From: Anadara kagoshimensis | Taxonomy: Eukaryota > Mollusca > Bivalvia > Arcoida > Arcidae | DNA: 64,000 nt | NCBI GenBank assembly: GCA_021292105.1 | Contig: CM037868.1 | Span: 29,240,403 to 29,304,402, forward strand | Direction of reading: 5' to 3' | Part shown: piece after piece, positions 41,941 through 53,225 of the stretch | Numbering within the stretch: position 1 is the first letter of the stretch | Layout of the letters: each line of letters begins with the position of its first letter | Made by a program: the position numbers and the translations under genes | The notes under the pieces: generated by a model | Seen by the model: only the letters and a program-made list of their open reading frames with translations | What the model was told of the DNA's origin: nothing | The model's database searches: none

Positions 41941-44900
41941 GTATGACATATTTGCCTTCAAATTTCCCACGCACTTGCACGATAATAAGATGGATTAAAA
42001 TTTTATACACAAACAGGATTTTAAAAAATTCTGACTTTTTGGAAAAGTGTGCTTGACCATGACTTGTGTAACTTAGCCCACAAAAATCCATGTGAATTTG
42101 GGGATTTCAAAATTAAAACCAAGCTATTCCACCTGAATAAATGCAATTAAGTTAAAGAATTTCCATGCATTTGTAAACATCATATGCAGTAATGAACCCA
42201 GGAATTTGGAAAGGGAGTCCTTTCTTCATTGATGCAGAACTGGAATGAGCTAGGGTCTGGTGGTGCATCCTCCCCAGAAAATTTTTAACCAACCCCCCCC
42301 CCCCTCATGTGGGTTGGCCACTATAAATGGCTGATGTTATTACCACATTTTTTTATAACCATACACACCCTTCCATACATTGATTGAATAGGAATAAATA
42401 GTCAAATTTAGAATGAAATCCAAATTTTATTGATATTTTTCCAAAAATATTGCTGTCTATGCCATTGCCCATATTGGGAATTCCATTTGGCACAAAATCA
42501 TGACAACTGAAGACAAAGTATACTAATTTCTCCCAAACAAAATTTGCTTTTCAAACTTGTGGACCAGTGGGTGAGTAGCTCAGTGGCTCAGTCAGTAGAA
42601 CATTCCTCTTTTACTGGAAAAGTTCAAGGTTTGATTCCATTTGGGAACTGCTAGTGTTCCCCTTTTTGTTAAATGAGAAACATTATTTTAGCCCCTGGCC
42701 CTCCCGAAACAAAGTTTAGGGGTATCTATAGGAATCGCTCTTTCTGTCCATCTGTTTGTCTGTCTGTCCCAATATCGTGTCCGCTCCATATCATCCATGT
42801 CTATGGATGGATTTTGATTAAACTTGGAACAAATGTAAACCAACATGAGACGATGTGTCACATACCAAATCTATATGCATAAGTCAAAGGTCAAGGTCAA
42901 GAGAACAATGTGGGGGGGGGGGGGGAGGGGGGGCTCTAAAGAGGCAGTTCTAGTTTGTAATAAAGGATGTCTTTGAAATACTGCCTGCCATCATAGTAAA
43001 AAATTGAAAAAAGGCTTAAAAACTAAACCATTATACTTGTCCGTCACTCATATATTATAGCATATACAAAACGTTCGTAAGCTTCGATAGCTCAGTGGTA
43101 AAGTATGTGGACTGCTAAGTTATCACGCAATACTATTCTTTTTATGTGTGGGTTCGTATCCCTAACATTGCATGGCATTTTGTTTTTAATTTTTCCTCAT
43201 TTTTGTATATTCAAAAAACATCATCTAAATTATATTTAACTCAATTGTAAGTGAATAAGTAATAATACTTTTTTAGCTCACCTGGCCTAAAGGCCATGTG
43301 AGCTTTTGCCATCACTCGGCGTCCGTCGTCCGTCAGTCCGTCCGTCAGTCCGTCAGTCTGTCAGTCTGTCAGTCAGTCAGTCCGTCTGTAAACTTTTCAC
43401 ATTTTGGCTATCTCCTCTGAAACCCCTGAACCAATTTTAACCAAACTTTACAGAATGATGTATAGAAGGTCCTTTACTTAGATTGCCAAAATTTTTGATC
43501 CGCCAAAAAACATGGCTGCCAGCGCAGAAGATAGTTTAACATTGGACCCTATGGGAAAAGCATATATATGCTATCTCCTCTGAAGCTAGTGAAGCAAATT
43601 GAATCAAACTTTACAGGAATGATGTATAGAAGGTCCTTTACTTAGATTGCCAAAATTTTCCTTATCCACAAAAAAACATGGTTGCCAGCGCAGAAGATAG
43701 TTTAACATTGGACCCTATGGGAAAAAGCGAATTTTTGGCTATCTCCTCAGAAATGACTGAAGGGAATTTAACCAAACTTTACAGAATGATGTTAGAAGGT
43801 TCTTTACGTATATTGCCAAAATTTTTCTGATCCGCCAAAAAACATGGCCGCCAGCAGAAGATAGTTTAACATTGGACCCTATGGGAAAAGCAAATTATTG
43901 CTATCTCCTCTGAAGACTGAAGGGAATTAACCAAACTTTACAGGAATGATGTATAGAAGGTCCTTTACTTATATTGCCAAAATTTTTCTGATCCGCCAAA
44001 AAAACATGGCCGCCAGGCAGAAGATAGTTTAACATTGGACCCTATGGGAAAAGCATATATATGCTGTCTCCTCTGAAGCTAGTAAAGCAAATTGAACCAA
44101 ACTTTACAGGAATGATGTATAGAAGGTCCTTTACTTAGATTGTCAAAATTTTTCTGATCCGCCAAAAAACATGGTTGCCAGGCAGAAGATAGTTTAACAT
44201 TGGACCCTATGGGAAAAGCATATATATGCTATCTCCTCTGAAGCTAGTGAAGCAAATTGAACCAAACTTTACAGGAATGATGTATAAGGTCCTTTACTTA
44301 GATTGCCAAAATTTTTGATCCGAAAAAACATGGCGCCAGGGCAGAAGATAGCTTAACATTGACCCTATGGAAAAACGAATTTTTGGCTATCTCCTCAGAA
44401 ATGACTAAGGGAATTAAACCAAACTTTACAGAAATGATGTATAGAAGGTCCTTTACTTAGATTGCCAAAATTTTTCTGATCCACCAAAAAACATGGCCGC
44501 CAGCGCAGAAGATAGTTTAACATTGGACCCTATGGGAAAAGCATATATATGCTATCTCCTCTGAAGCTAGTGAAGCAAATTGAACAAACTTTACAGGAAT
44601 GATGTATAGAAGGTCCTTTACTTAGATTGCCAAAATTTTCCTTATCCACAAAAAAACATGGTTGCCAGCGCAGAAGATAGTTTAACATTGGACCCTATGG
44701 GAAAAAGCGAATTTTTGGCTATCTCCTCAGAAATGACTGAAGGGAATTTAACCAAACTTTACAGAAATGATGTATAGAAGGTTCTTTACTTATATTGCCA
44801 AAATTTTTCTGATCCGCCAAAAAACATGGCCGCCAGGGCAGAAGATAGTTTAACATTGGACCCTATGGGAAAAGCATATATATGCTATCTCCTCTGAAGC

Positions 44901-47900
44901 TAGTGAAGCAAATTGAACCAAACTTTACAGAATGATGTATAGAAGGTCCTTTACTTATTGCCAAAATTTTTCTGATCCGCCAAAAAACATGGCCGCCAGG
45001 GCAGAAGATAGTTTAACATTGGACCCTATGGGAAAAGCATATATATGCTATCTCCTCTGAAGCTAGTGAAGCAAATTGAACCAAACTTTACAGGAATGAT
45101 GTATAGAAGGTCCTTTACTTAGATTGCCAAAATTTTTCTGATCCGCCAAAAAACATGGCCGCCAGGGCAGAAGATAGTTTAACATTGGACCCTATGGGAA
45201 AAAGCATTTTTGCTATCTCCTCAGAAATAACTAAGGGAATTAAACCAAACTTTACAGAATGATGTATAGAAGGTCTTTTACTATATTGCCAAAATTTTTC
45301 TGCCAAAAAAAACATGGCCGCCAGGCAGAAGATAGTTTAACATTGGACCCTATGGGTAAACATTTTGCTATCTCCTCTGAAGCTAGTGAAGAATTAAACT
45401 AAACTTTACAGAATGATGTATAGAAGGTCCTTTACTTAGATTGCCAAAATTTTTCTGATCTGCCAAAAAAACATGGCGCCAGCGCAGAAGATAGTTTACA
45501 TTGGACCCTATGGGAAAACGCATTATGCTATGTCCTCAGAATGACTGAAGCAAATTGAACTAAACTTTACCGGAATAATGTATAGAAGGTCCTTTACATA
45601 GATTGCCAAGATTTTTCTGATCCGCTAAAAAACATGGCCGCCAGGGCAGAAGATAGTTTAACATTGGACCCTATGGGAAAAACACATTTTTGACTATGTC
45701 CTCAGAAATGACTGAAGCAAATTGAACTAAACTTTACAGGAATAATGTATAGAAGGTCCTTTACATAGATTGCCAAAATTTTTCTGATCTGCCATAAAAC
45801 ATGGCTGCCAGTGGAGAACATTGTTTCACATTGGACCCTATGGGAAGAGCAAGTAAGAGATGTGATTTTAATCAGATTGAAAAAACTGAATGGTACATAT
45901 AGTTCTACAGTGATTTCCTTAGCCATTCTGTCTGATATAAACAGTGCATTTGTTCATCACTGGAATACAAATTTGCTTTAAAAGCATTTTATTCAGGTGA
46001 GCGATACAGGCTCAGCCACACTGAGCCTCTGGTTCATCAAAAGTCTTGATGTCTAAGTTGTAGAAGCATCGATATTAATATATATAACAAGACAAAGCAA
46101 AGTGAGAGTCTTGTACAAAGCTTGCCGTCTCAACGATGTGCTTGTTGTTATTTACTGGTAGAGATGGGATACCGCAGAAAAAATTACCACGGTATACCAC
46201 AGTATTTTACCAAATACCACGATATACCACACATCCATTAAGATTCGAAATACATGTAGTATATCTATTCCTGTCTAAAGTAACAGCTAATGAATTTGGG
46301 CATTGGATATTTTGAGATTATCAAGGATGCTAACACACAATAAAATTCACAGAATAGTCAGTATTTCAACAAAGTTTATTCAAAACTTGAAATCTAAATC
46401 TCATAAGATTATTGTCAAACAAAGAATTTAACAAAATTCAAATGAACACATCAAAATTCAAACTGTTATTTCAACATTATCAACATAATATTGTATTTGA
46501 ACACAGTATAAATCACTCAAATGTTTCCCTCATTAAATATACTAAATACAGGTATTCAAAGACTTTACTGCAGTATTACCGGTACCTGGTCAGTACCACT
46601 GGTCAGTACCACGGTAAATCGGTATACTGGTAATACTGTATTCCACTATTTACTGGTATATGGAACAAAAGAGTGTCATGGTTGTAGGTTTGGTTGTAAT
46701 CTGAAACAACGAATTGAAAATGTGCCTGGGGCATCGGTAAATTTTCATTACGGATTTAAACTGAAATATTATCAACGATAAAGTGACAGACTATTTTATA
46801 TAACAGTGGCCTCATACAGGTAAAATCTTAAAGCCATACCAGAACCGTATACCCAGTACATCCTTTGAGGTTTTATGAGACTAACAGTTTATAGTTTAGG
46901 TCATCTGTAAATTTTATTTGTTTGGCCAATAAAATTTATTTATCAGGCATGACATTTAACATCCTGGACTGTTGATGACCATAAAGGATTCCTGTATGGT
47001 CATCAACGGTCCAAAACTCGGTAGTTTTATAAGAAAGTGTTTACACAGTGTTGTTGTTTATGTTATATAACAGTAGTATTTATTACTTTCGAGCCAAAAT
47101 CTTGTGTGATATTTAGTTTCTCTATAGTCTTAAACTACTGGTAATAATTTTTTAATTTCATGAAAATTTATTTAAAAAATGGGTTTCACGTTTTTGAGTT
47201 AAATTTTGACAAAATTGAAAAATGCCATCAAAATGTAATGCCCAAACTAAATTGTCCAGAGTAATTTTCCAAAACTATGAAGCATTATTTCACAAATCTT
47301 GGTGCAAAGCATCAACATTGATAAGAGATGCACATGTCAGTATTCTGAGTATTTCAGTATTTCTGGGAGTTATGGCCTTTTGAATGACAAATCTAAAATG
47401 GTAAAATTTTTGTAAAAACTCATGACTGGAGACAAAATCTGATGTGATATTTGACTTTTCTGTAGTGTTAAACTGACAATTCATTCATATCATAAAATTT
47501 AGTTGGAAAATAGGTAGTAAGACAGTTGCATTCAAAGGTGTTTCACAGTTTAATTACTTATATATTTTTGTAGGGACAGTTTGAAGATTTTCAAGATTTA
47601 GAATCACGTCTAGCAAATTTGACTCTGGACATTGATGAAGAGGTTATGAAGGATATAGTTAAATTAACAGAAAGAATTTCAAAAGATGAAAATAGATTAA
47701 ATGACATTGCAGAAATTGTATATAAAAAGTGTTTACAGGACAGAGAATTTGCCAAACTGGAGCTGTATTGTGTGATAGATTAACAAATAATACAGAATCT
47801 GGTGCTAATTTTAGAACTGCTTTATTAAAACTGGTACAAGTGGATTTTAAAGGTATTTTCCAAAAATCTTTTATGTTTTCAAATACCTGTATCATTATTT

Positions 47901-49062
47901 TAATCTATAATGGGTATGTAACTTTGAGGGAGTGGAGTTATGGTCAAGATTCTATCACATATATATCGAGGCAGCCATTTCTGGGATAGATGAGGAAACC
48001 AGAGTATCCAGAGAAATGTTTATTGGGACAAGTGAAAACTTGATAACACTTGCCAAACCAGGTAAGTGGGTTAAGAAAATAATGTCAAGTCCTGTAACAG
48101 TTAATCATCAAGGGCCTATTTAGGGCCGAAATTTGGCCCCATTCCCAATGAAAAGATGTAAATTTTTTCCCAATTTAAAAATAACATCTCATGGCAAGAG
48201 GAAAATACCACTTCTACATCAAAGGCTTCTCGAGGTCTTGAGTAAACCGACTTCTGACATGATGTCGAAGTTTTCCCAAAATAAGCAAAAAGTTGATACT
48301 TTTTCCCAATTTCTAGTTTAGGACCTTTTCCCAAAAGACCCTGATAAATCCCTGTGTAAAAGAAATTTTTGTTGGTCATATACTTATCTATTTTCCTGTT
48401 TATCTTTTCACCGGTTCTTCTATCCCTGAATTGACCTGGATATAAGTGAAATACTCCGAGTGTAAAATACCACTTCTCTACTAAACTCTGCTCTCCAGTC
48501 TATATGGTGAACAAATCAAAGGAACAACATTTCTATAAACTTTTTCATCCACAAATAAGCAATTGAATCACAGTGTCTGGTGTCCCCTAGGTTCATATCC
48601 CTCTCTGTCAGATTTTAGAATGAGAGAGTTTGTTAATTTGACTGCCTAAGGTCTGTGGTTATCCCCAGATATTCCAATTTCTTTCACCTTTCCATATTTA
48701 AACTTACTACCTCAATATGTTTGAAATTAAAATTGGTGGATTTTATCATTATGTATTGAATGATATGAAATGTTAAGATTTTAAAAATCCATCATGTGTA
48801 CTTCGATCAGTTTTCATTCATTCATTAATTCATTATTTTTTTGTAGAAAAAGATGAAATTCGGAAGAAATCTACTGGAAAATTTTTAAATTTATTTGCGT
48901 TTATCTGTCAGCTGTTTTCAAATATGAAAGACTCCAAAGGAGAACCTTTTAAAGTGTTCTTAGTTCCTATATATGAATGTTTAAACACCATTCTTCACAC
49001 AGACCTACATAATGATGATGAGTATGAATGTGTACTATTACAAGTAAGTTATCTTTTCACCC

Positions 49063-49097
<35 letters not shown>

Positions 49098-51911
49098 GCT
49101 CTCTGGAAGTTTTAAATTTTAACTGTATAAAGACGGAACAATGTGAGAGAAATAGGATATATAGTAGTCATTTGTCTGCAATGTGGGTACAGATTTAACC
49201 CTAATCCATTGAAAAATGTCATTTTAAGAGCATTTCAACTAACTTGCTGGCAATGCACGTTTTGTCCCCACATTGCTGTGATATCCCCACGAAGACGGTG
49301 TTGGAGCTATATATTGTACCCAGGTAAATAGCTGAAGCATATCTCATTTTATGTTTCAGTCAAGATTCTTTCACTTACATTGAGACATCATCAGCAATAG
49401 GAATTTTGCCTAGACCTTCCACCTACATGTAGATATGACACTTTCTACCAACTTATCAAATATAAGCCCAGGTTTACTAGGATAATAAATCATGATTTCT
49501 ACATAATGAATTTACAATGATCAATTTTACATTATCTTTACTGAAAAAAATTGATCTCGAGACTGCTGCTTTGTTGTTGGAAACTTCAAAAATGTGTTTC
49601 TAACATAAGATAAATTTTTTTGTTCTTTTTAATTTCAAAAATTGAAGAATTCTCTCTTAAAATGTCAATTTTATAATATACAGAGGATATAAGATAAATG
49701 AGGGTTTAATATAAAACTTTGTAAGAGTCATATTTAATTATTAATAAACATGATTGTTTTCAATAATTATAGCTACAAGGTATCGGAAGAGAGTTAGAAT
49801 CCCTTGATACAGAAAAAATGAATATGTTAATGGAGAAGATAAGACATGTTATAATAAAGGATGGGTAAATATTATACTAGATTTACACATGTTATAATAA
49901 AGGATGGGTAAATATTATACTAGATTTACACATGGTATAATAAAGGATGGGTAAATATTATACTAGATTTACACATGTTATAATGAGGGATGGGTAAATA
50001 TTATACTAGATTTACACATGTTATAATAAAGGATGGGTAAATATTATACTAGATTTACACATGTTATAATAAAGGATGGGTAAATATTATACTAGATTTA
50101 CACATGTTATAATGAGGGATGGGTAAATATTATACTAGATTTACACATGTTATAATGAGGGATGGGTAAATATTATACTAGATTTACACATGTTATAATA
50201 AAGGATGGGTAAATATTATACTAGCTTTACACAAATTTAAAATTATAAGTAGAAAATTTCCTAAATTTGTGAAAATATAGTCATTTTTAAAGTATTTATT
50301 CACAAATTTGCTAAAATATGTTATTTTTTAAATAAAATCTCAATAATTAGTGACCAATGGCAATTTGGCTATCAGGAATGGAAACATAGATTATAACATA
50401 GATTATATAGCTGTGTCTAATATAAAAATATAAAAGGCAGACACATAACAATCATATAGTCACAGCTCACCAGTTTATTAAGGGTTTTATAAGGAGTGAA
50501 GCAATATATATCAAAGATCATATATAATTAATGACCAGAATTACAATACATATATCAATACAAGCTTTTAAAAATTCCAGACATTTTTGTGTTTAGTTTG
50601 ACTTTTTCATGTACTTCAAAGAACAAGGTGTATCTTGAGCACATTTTCAAGCTTAGCAGACATACATTGTAATTGTGTCTTCACACTCTGAGTTAGATGT
50701 AAGGGCCTTAGTGGCCAAGTGGTCTGAAGCACCAGCTTAAGTATCACAACACCTTTCACCACCTAGGTTTAAATCTCAGAGGGACATTGAAGCACCGGTT
50801 TAAGTATCACAACACCTTTCACCACCTAGGTTTAAATCTCACGGGGACAGATCCTAGTATGAGATAATTTGTCAATTTACTTGCTGAAGGTCATGGTTTT
50901 CTCTGGATACTCCTGTGTCCTCCGTCATTCAACAACAGACAGCCTCAATATAAGTGACAGAATCTTGACTGGGAAGTAAAACACCATTGCATCACTCCCT
51001 TCTAATATCTAGGGGTAAATATCATGCTGTGTATTGAAAATACTAGTAATTGTTAGCTCAGTTATATTTTTAATTTATTATTTCTACTTTATATCTTGAA
51101 AATCACACACAGGTCACTTCTATATTGAGCACTACAATGAGATGTTTGTGCACACTTGCAACTCGTGCCTTAATGCTTCATTTTCTGCACTTAAGGCTTT
51201 CTTTTGGGATTCCAATATTTCTTATGCCACTGTCGGGGATGCATATATAGTGTTATGTATCTGTAATGAATTGGCTTCCACACAGTAAGTTCAGTTTGCT
51301 CTGATTAAATTTCATCTAACTTTATACATTAATAGATTTTCTGGAATTTGAGAAGCTTATAGATTTTTGAGGTGATAGATTAAAGATGAAGGTCACTGTA
51401 AATAAATTTACTGTTTTGGCACATTAAGTTTGCTTTGGTTATATGTTTTACTATAGTTTGATATAAACTATTCCTATAGTTATGTGCCAAAGTGATCTAA
51501 AGTGCTGGCTTGTGGATATATACACATCTTATAGCATCAGATGTTAAACTGAGAAAGTTCTCTTACAGAAGGTCTGTGGTTGTCTCTTGGCACTCTTTTT
51601 TTCACAATTCCAGAACCGGCTTCCTTGATTGAGGTATAAAACATAGGAGGCTCACCATTATTCTTTAATGATGGAACATTACATTTCTATACTTTATGGC
51701 ATTTGTAATACAGATAAATCTGTTTATTTTCTGGATTTGTGAGAAACATAATCAATTTTTTTCTCTTGATTTCAGAGCCACAGCCAGAGGGCGCTGCACA
51801 CTTCTGGAATTACTAGAATGTTATTCCAGATCCTGGAAAAACTTGCCAAATGAAACGACAAGATTTTATTGTGACACGATGGCAGACATTCTGGCTGGCA
51901 TGGTGGTGTAG
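41827..51911 (+). CDS. MIF4G-domain protein (MIF4GD / PAIP1 / CTIF type)
   Basis: Five exons in phase: 41827-41940, 47574-47852, 48847-49043, 49773-49864, 51776-51911. Product about 272 residues. An RG-rich N-terminus (SKGRGRGRGLL) precedes one MIF4G domain, an all-helical HEAT-like fold. Recognisable blocks: AEIVYKKCLQDREFAK, LFAFICQLFSNMKDSKGEPF, PIYECLNTIL, YECVLLQLQGIGRELESLD, TLLELLECYSRSWKNLP. The order and spacing match human MIF4GD (222 residues, works with SLBP in histone-mRNA translation) and the MIF4G parts of PAIP1 and CTIF. I cannot choose among them. Exon 2 needs one extra base in an A-run (47754-47756) to stay in frame, so indel error or decay is possible. Confidence 0.8.
42571..42660 (+). 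repeat. tRNA-like SINE head, fragment
   Basis: A-box-like 'tggctcagtcagtagaac' and B-box-like 'caaggtttgattcc'. No paired acceptor stem, so not a tRNA gene. Confidence 0.5.
42690..42960. repeat. dispersed repeat with 'tctgtctgtcc' and a G-tract
   Basis: Contains 'gtttgtctgtctgtcccaat', 'ttttgattaaacttgg', 'aaggtcaaggtcaa' and a run of G near 42912-42933. Style of other bivalve dispersed repeats; in intron 1. Confidence 0.5.
43081..43160 (+). repeat. tRNA-like pseudogene or SINE head
   Basis: 'gatagctcagtggtaaagt' looks like a D-arm/A box and 'gggttcgtatcccta' like a T-arm/B box. The 5' 'gcttcga' has no matching 3' strand and no CCA-side stem, so a functional tRNA is unlikely. Confidence 0.5.
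43275..46045. mobile_element. large dispersed element with ~164-bp internal tandem (about 15 units)
   Basis: Starts 'agctcacctggcctaaaggc', then 'cgtccgtcgtccgtcagtcc'; ends 'caggtgagcgatacaggctc', so the ends are inverted. Internal units share 'aaactttacaggaatgatgt', 'agaaggtcctttacttagat', 'aacatggccgccag' and 'aacattggaccctatgggaa', spaced about 164 bp. It occupies half of intron 1. No coding capacity. The same ends occur alone at 218, 11400 and 19170, so short and tandem-expanded forms exist. Confidence 0.8.
46159..46648. mobile_element. hAT-type MITE, 8-bp target duplication TTTACTGG
   Basis: TTTACTGG flanks both ends. Left TAGAGATGGGATACCG, right 'gtattccacta'. Interior full of 'taccacggtatacc' palindromes, akin to 19572-20009 though strongly diverged. 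Confidence 0.9.
46649..47573 (+). other. rest of intron 1, one short foldback
   Basis: At 46968-47010 'ctgttgatgaccataaagga' pairs with 'gtatggtcatcaacgg'. Otherwise nothing supported. Acceptor TTTTTGTAG at 47573. Confidence 0.45.
47574..47852 (+). CDS. MIF4G gene, exon 2 (one-base frame slip)
   Basis: Reads GQFEDFQDLESRLANLTLDI, VMKDIVKLTERISKDENRLN and IVYKKCLQDREFAK, then shifts frame to TGAVLCDRLTNNTESGANFR and TALLKLVQVDFK. The two blocks join if AAA at 47754-47756 were AAAA. As read, the frame stops 8 codons later. With the extra base the exon is 280 nt and ends in the phase that exon 3 needs (AAAG|GTATTT). Confidence 0.75.
48098..48354 (+). mobile_element. non-autonomous transposon, 5-bp target duplication, copy 2
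   Basis: Flanked by TGTAA on both sides. Right end 'gaccctgataaatccctg'; left end decayed ('cagttaatcatcaagggcct'). Shares the interior 'gcttctacatcaaag'-type block and 'gcctatttagggccgaaatt' with 16154-16691 but is shorter (257 bp). It sits in intron 2 of the MIF4G gene. Confidence 0.85.
48847..49043 (+). CDS. MIF4G gene, exon 3
   Basis: Acceptor TTTTTTTGTAG, donor ACAA|GTAAGT. Completes a split Glu codon, then KDEIRKKSTGKFLNLFAFIC, LFSNMKDSKGEPFKVFLVPI, YECLNTILHTDLHNDDEYEC and VLLQ. This is the central helix pair of the MIF4G domain. Confidence 0.85.
49064..49098. repeat. (CT)n microsatellite next to a donor
   Basis: About 16 CT dinucleotides 20 bases after the exon 3 donor. Confidence 0.95.
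49773..49864 (+). CDS. MIF4G gene, exon 4
   Basis: Acceptor AATTATAG, donor GATGG|GTAAAT. Reads LQGIGRELESLDTEKMNMLM then EKIRHVIIKDG. Phase 2 out, matched by exon 5. The last 20 bases (from CATGTTATAA) are the start of the 43-bp array that continues into the intron. Confidence 0.85.
49845..50231. repeat. 43-bp minisatellite made of an exon-intron junction
   Basis: Nine copies at exact 43-bp spacing (49845, 49888, 49931, 49974, 50017, 50060, 50103, 50146, 50189). Unit: 'catgttataataaaggatgg' + 'gtaaatattatactagattt' + 'aca'. The first copy is the coding end of exon 4 and its donor; the others repeat that junction in the intron, several without a single change. Confidence 0.97.
50232..50390 (+). 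mobile_element. TA-flanked MITE, copy B
   Basis: Shares 'tttttaaagtatttattcac'-type sequence, 'aatggcaatttggctatcag' and 'gaatggaaacata' with 20158-20332. Confidence 0.65.
50700..50995 (+). mobile_element. tRNA-derived SINE, Leu/Ser-like head, internal duplication
   Basis: Head 'ccttagtggccaagtggtct'; B-box region 'cacctaggtttaaatctca' present twice because about 65 bp ('taagtatcacaacacctttc') are duplicated; tail 'cctcaatataagtgacagaa' + 'tcttgactgggaagtaaaac'. Confidence 0.75.
51480..51660 (+). mobile_element. decayed SINE remnant
   Basis: 'gtgccaaagtgatctaaagt' recalls the Leu/Ser-like head and 'gaggtataaaacataggagg' the tail; strongly diverged. Confidence 0.4.
51776..51911 (+). CDS. MIF4G gene, exon 5 (last)
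   Basis: Acceptor TTGATTTCAG. The first base completes Gly, then ATARGRCTLLELLECYSRSW, KNLPNETTRFYCDTMADI, LAGMVV and a stop. LLELLECYSRSW matches the last MIF4G helix (LLKLVELRSSNW in PAIP1). There is no C-terminal extension. Confidence 0.85.
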
Positions 51912-53089
51912 TACAGTGATGATGACAGTAGTATTTCAGGGTTTTGAAAAGGAAACTTTTATTAAGTCATATTTGTGTTCAAATGTGAAGTGATACTACT
52001 TCATTGAGGTAGATATTGTTAAGAGTAGTACAGCTGTGTTATACGTGGATATACATGTTCATCATATCAAGACTTTGTGCAGACTGCTAATATCTGATAA
52101 TATGGTATTGGTAAAATCTTATCAAACACTGGTACATCTGAAACGGTTTTTATGTGCTTGTAATGTTGTACATATAGAAAACACCTCAATGTAATGACAT
52201 ATCAAAAATGTGTACAAGTCATGGATTGGTTGAAAATGGTGATTACTAAGAATCTTTTAAATCTCTTAAACAAAAGTTGAAGGGTGTTCAAATTATTTAA
52301 AATTGACCAAACAGTCAACATGCTCTAAGTAAATAGTGAGTTTTAGATATAAAAATCAGGACAAAAGATGTTAGTCTGATTATTAAGTTGTTGTTCCTTA
52401 GATAAAAGAAAAACTCTGAGTAAAAATTACCCTAGTCCATTACTAGGCAAAGGTATAATAATTGTGTTAATTCATCTGTTCAAGTTTTATCCAGACAAGT
52501 TTTTCTTATATCAGTATCAAATTCTTATTGAATTTTATAGATGAAATTTGGTGGAAAATTTCACCATGAAGTGATTATTTGCATATTATCATATTTTACT
52601 GGTTCACGGATACTGCCCTTCGAGGTTTACTTTTCACATAATTTGTTTTTTAAGGACCAGTTGTCTTTAGCTGTTCTTTGGATTGTTTAAAACTTGGAGA
52701 CTATAAATCATACAGATGAAGTAATACATGTAATTATTTATGTACAAAATACTGACCAGTTTGCCTTCATTACTTGTTCAGTTCTACAGAAAGATTTATT
52801 GATAGATAAAGAAAAAGGTATCTTAAACTGTCCTCCTCTTGAGGGGTGATTTTACTTTGACTGTAACTCTTGTTTTTATAGATACATGTATTCATTTGGT
52901 GGTGATAAATCACGATACAATAGTGATGGCTATTTCATTTCGTTTTTTTTTTCATTTTTTGCTCAAGAAAGCAGTCAGATTTAATATTAAAATTTTAAGA
53001 TTTGTCTTAAGCATTTTGATTGGTCAGAACATTCATATTATTATTTTATACAAAAGAATTAGTTGGCTTTTGGTGTAATATTATAATAA
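51912..53089 (+). other. probable 3' UTR and flank of the MIF4G gene
   Basis: No coding content. The first consensus AATAAA after the stop is at 53085-53090, directly before a CA-rich array; others lie at 54955 and 55265. Which is used cannot be told. Confidence 0.35.
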
Positions 53090-53225
53090 ACAACAACAAC
53101 AACACACACACACGACACATGCACACACACACGACACACACACACAACACGCATACACACACACACACACACGACACACACACGACACATGCACACACAC
53201 ACACACACATGACACACGCACATGC
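53090..53225. repeat. CA-rich microsatellite with CGACA interruptions
   Basis: (CAA)n then (CA)n broken by 'acgacacatgc' in a semi-regular ~20-30 bp rhythm. Cys/Val- and His/Thr-rich open frames here are artefacts. Confidence 0.95.

Noticed and set aside
43081-43160. Functional tRNA gene
   Set aside because: A- and B-box-like parts are present but the acceptor stem does not pair; treated as SINE head or pseudogene.
51111-51300. Possible extra MIF4G exon between exons 4 and 5 (HFYIEHYNEMFV...)
   Set aside because: An open stretch with a 5' AG and a GTAAGT nearby, but joining exon 4 directly to exon 5 keeps phase and gives the spacing seen in PAIP1, with LLELLECYSRSW in place.
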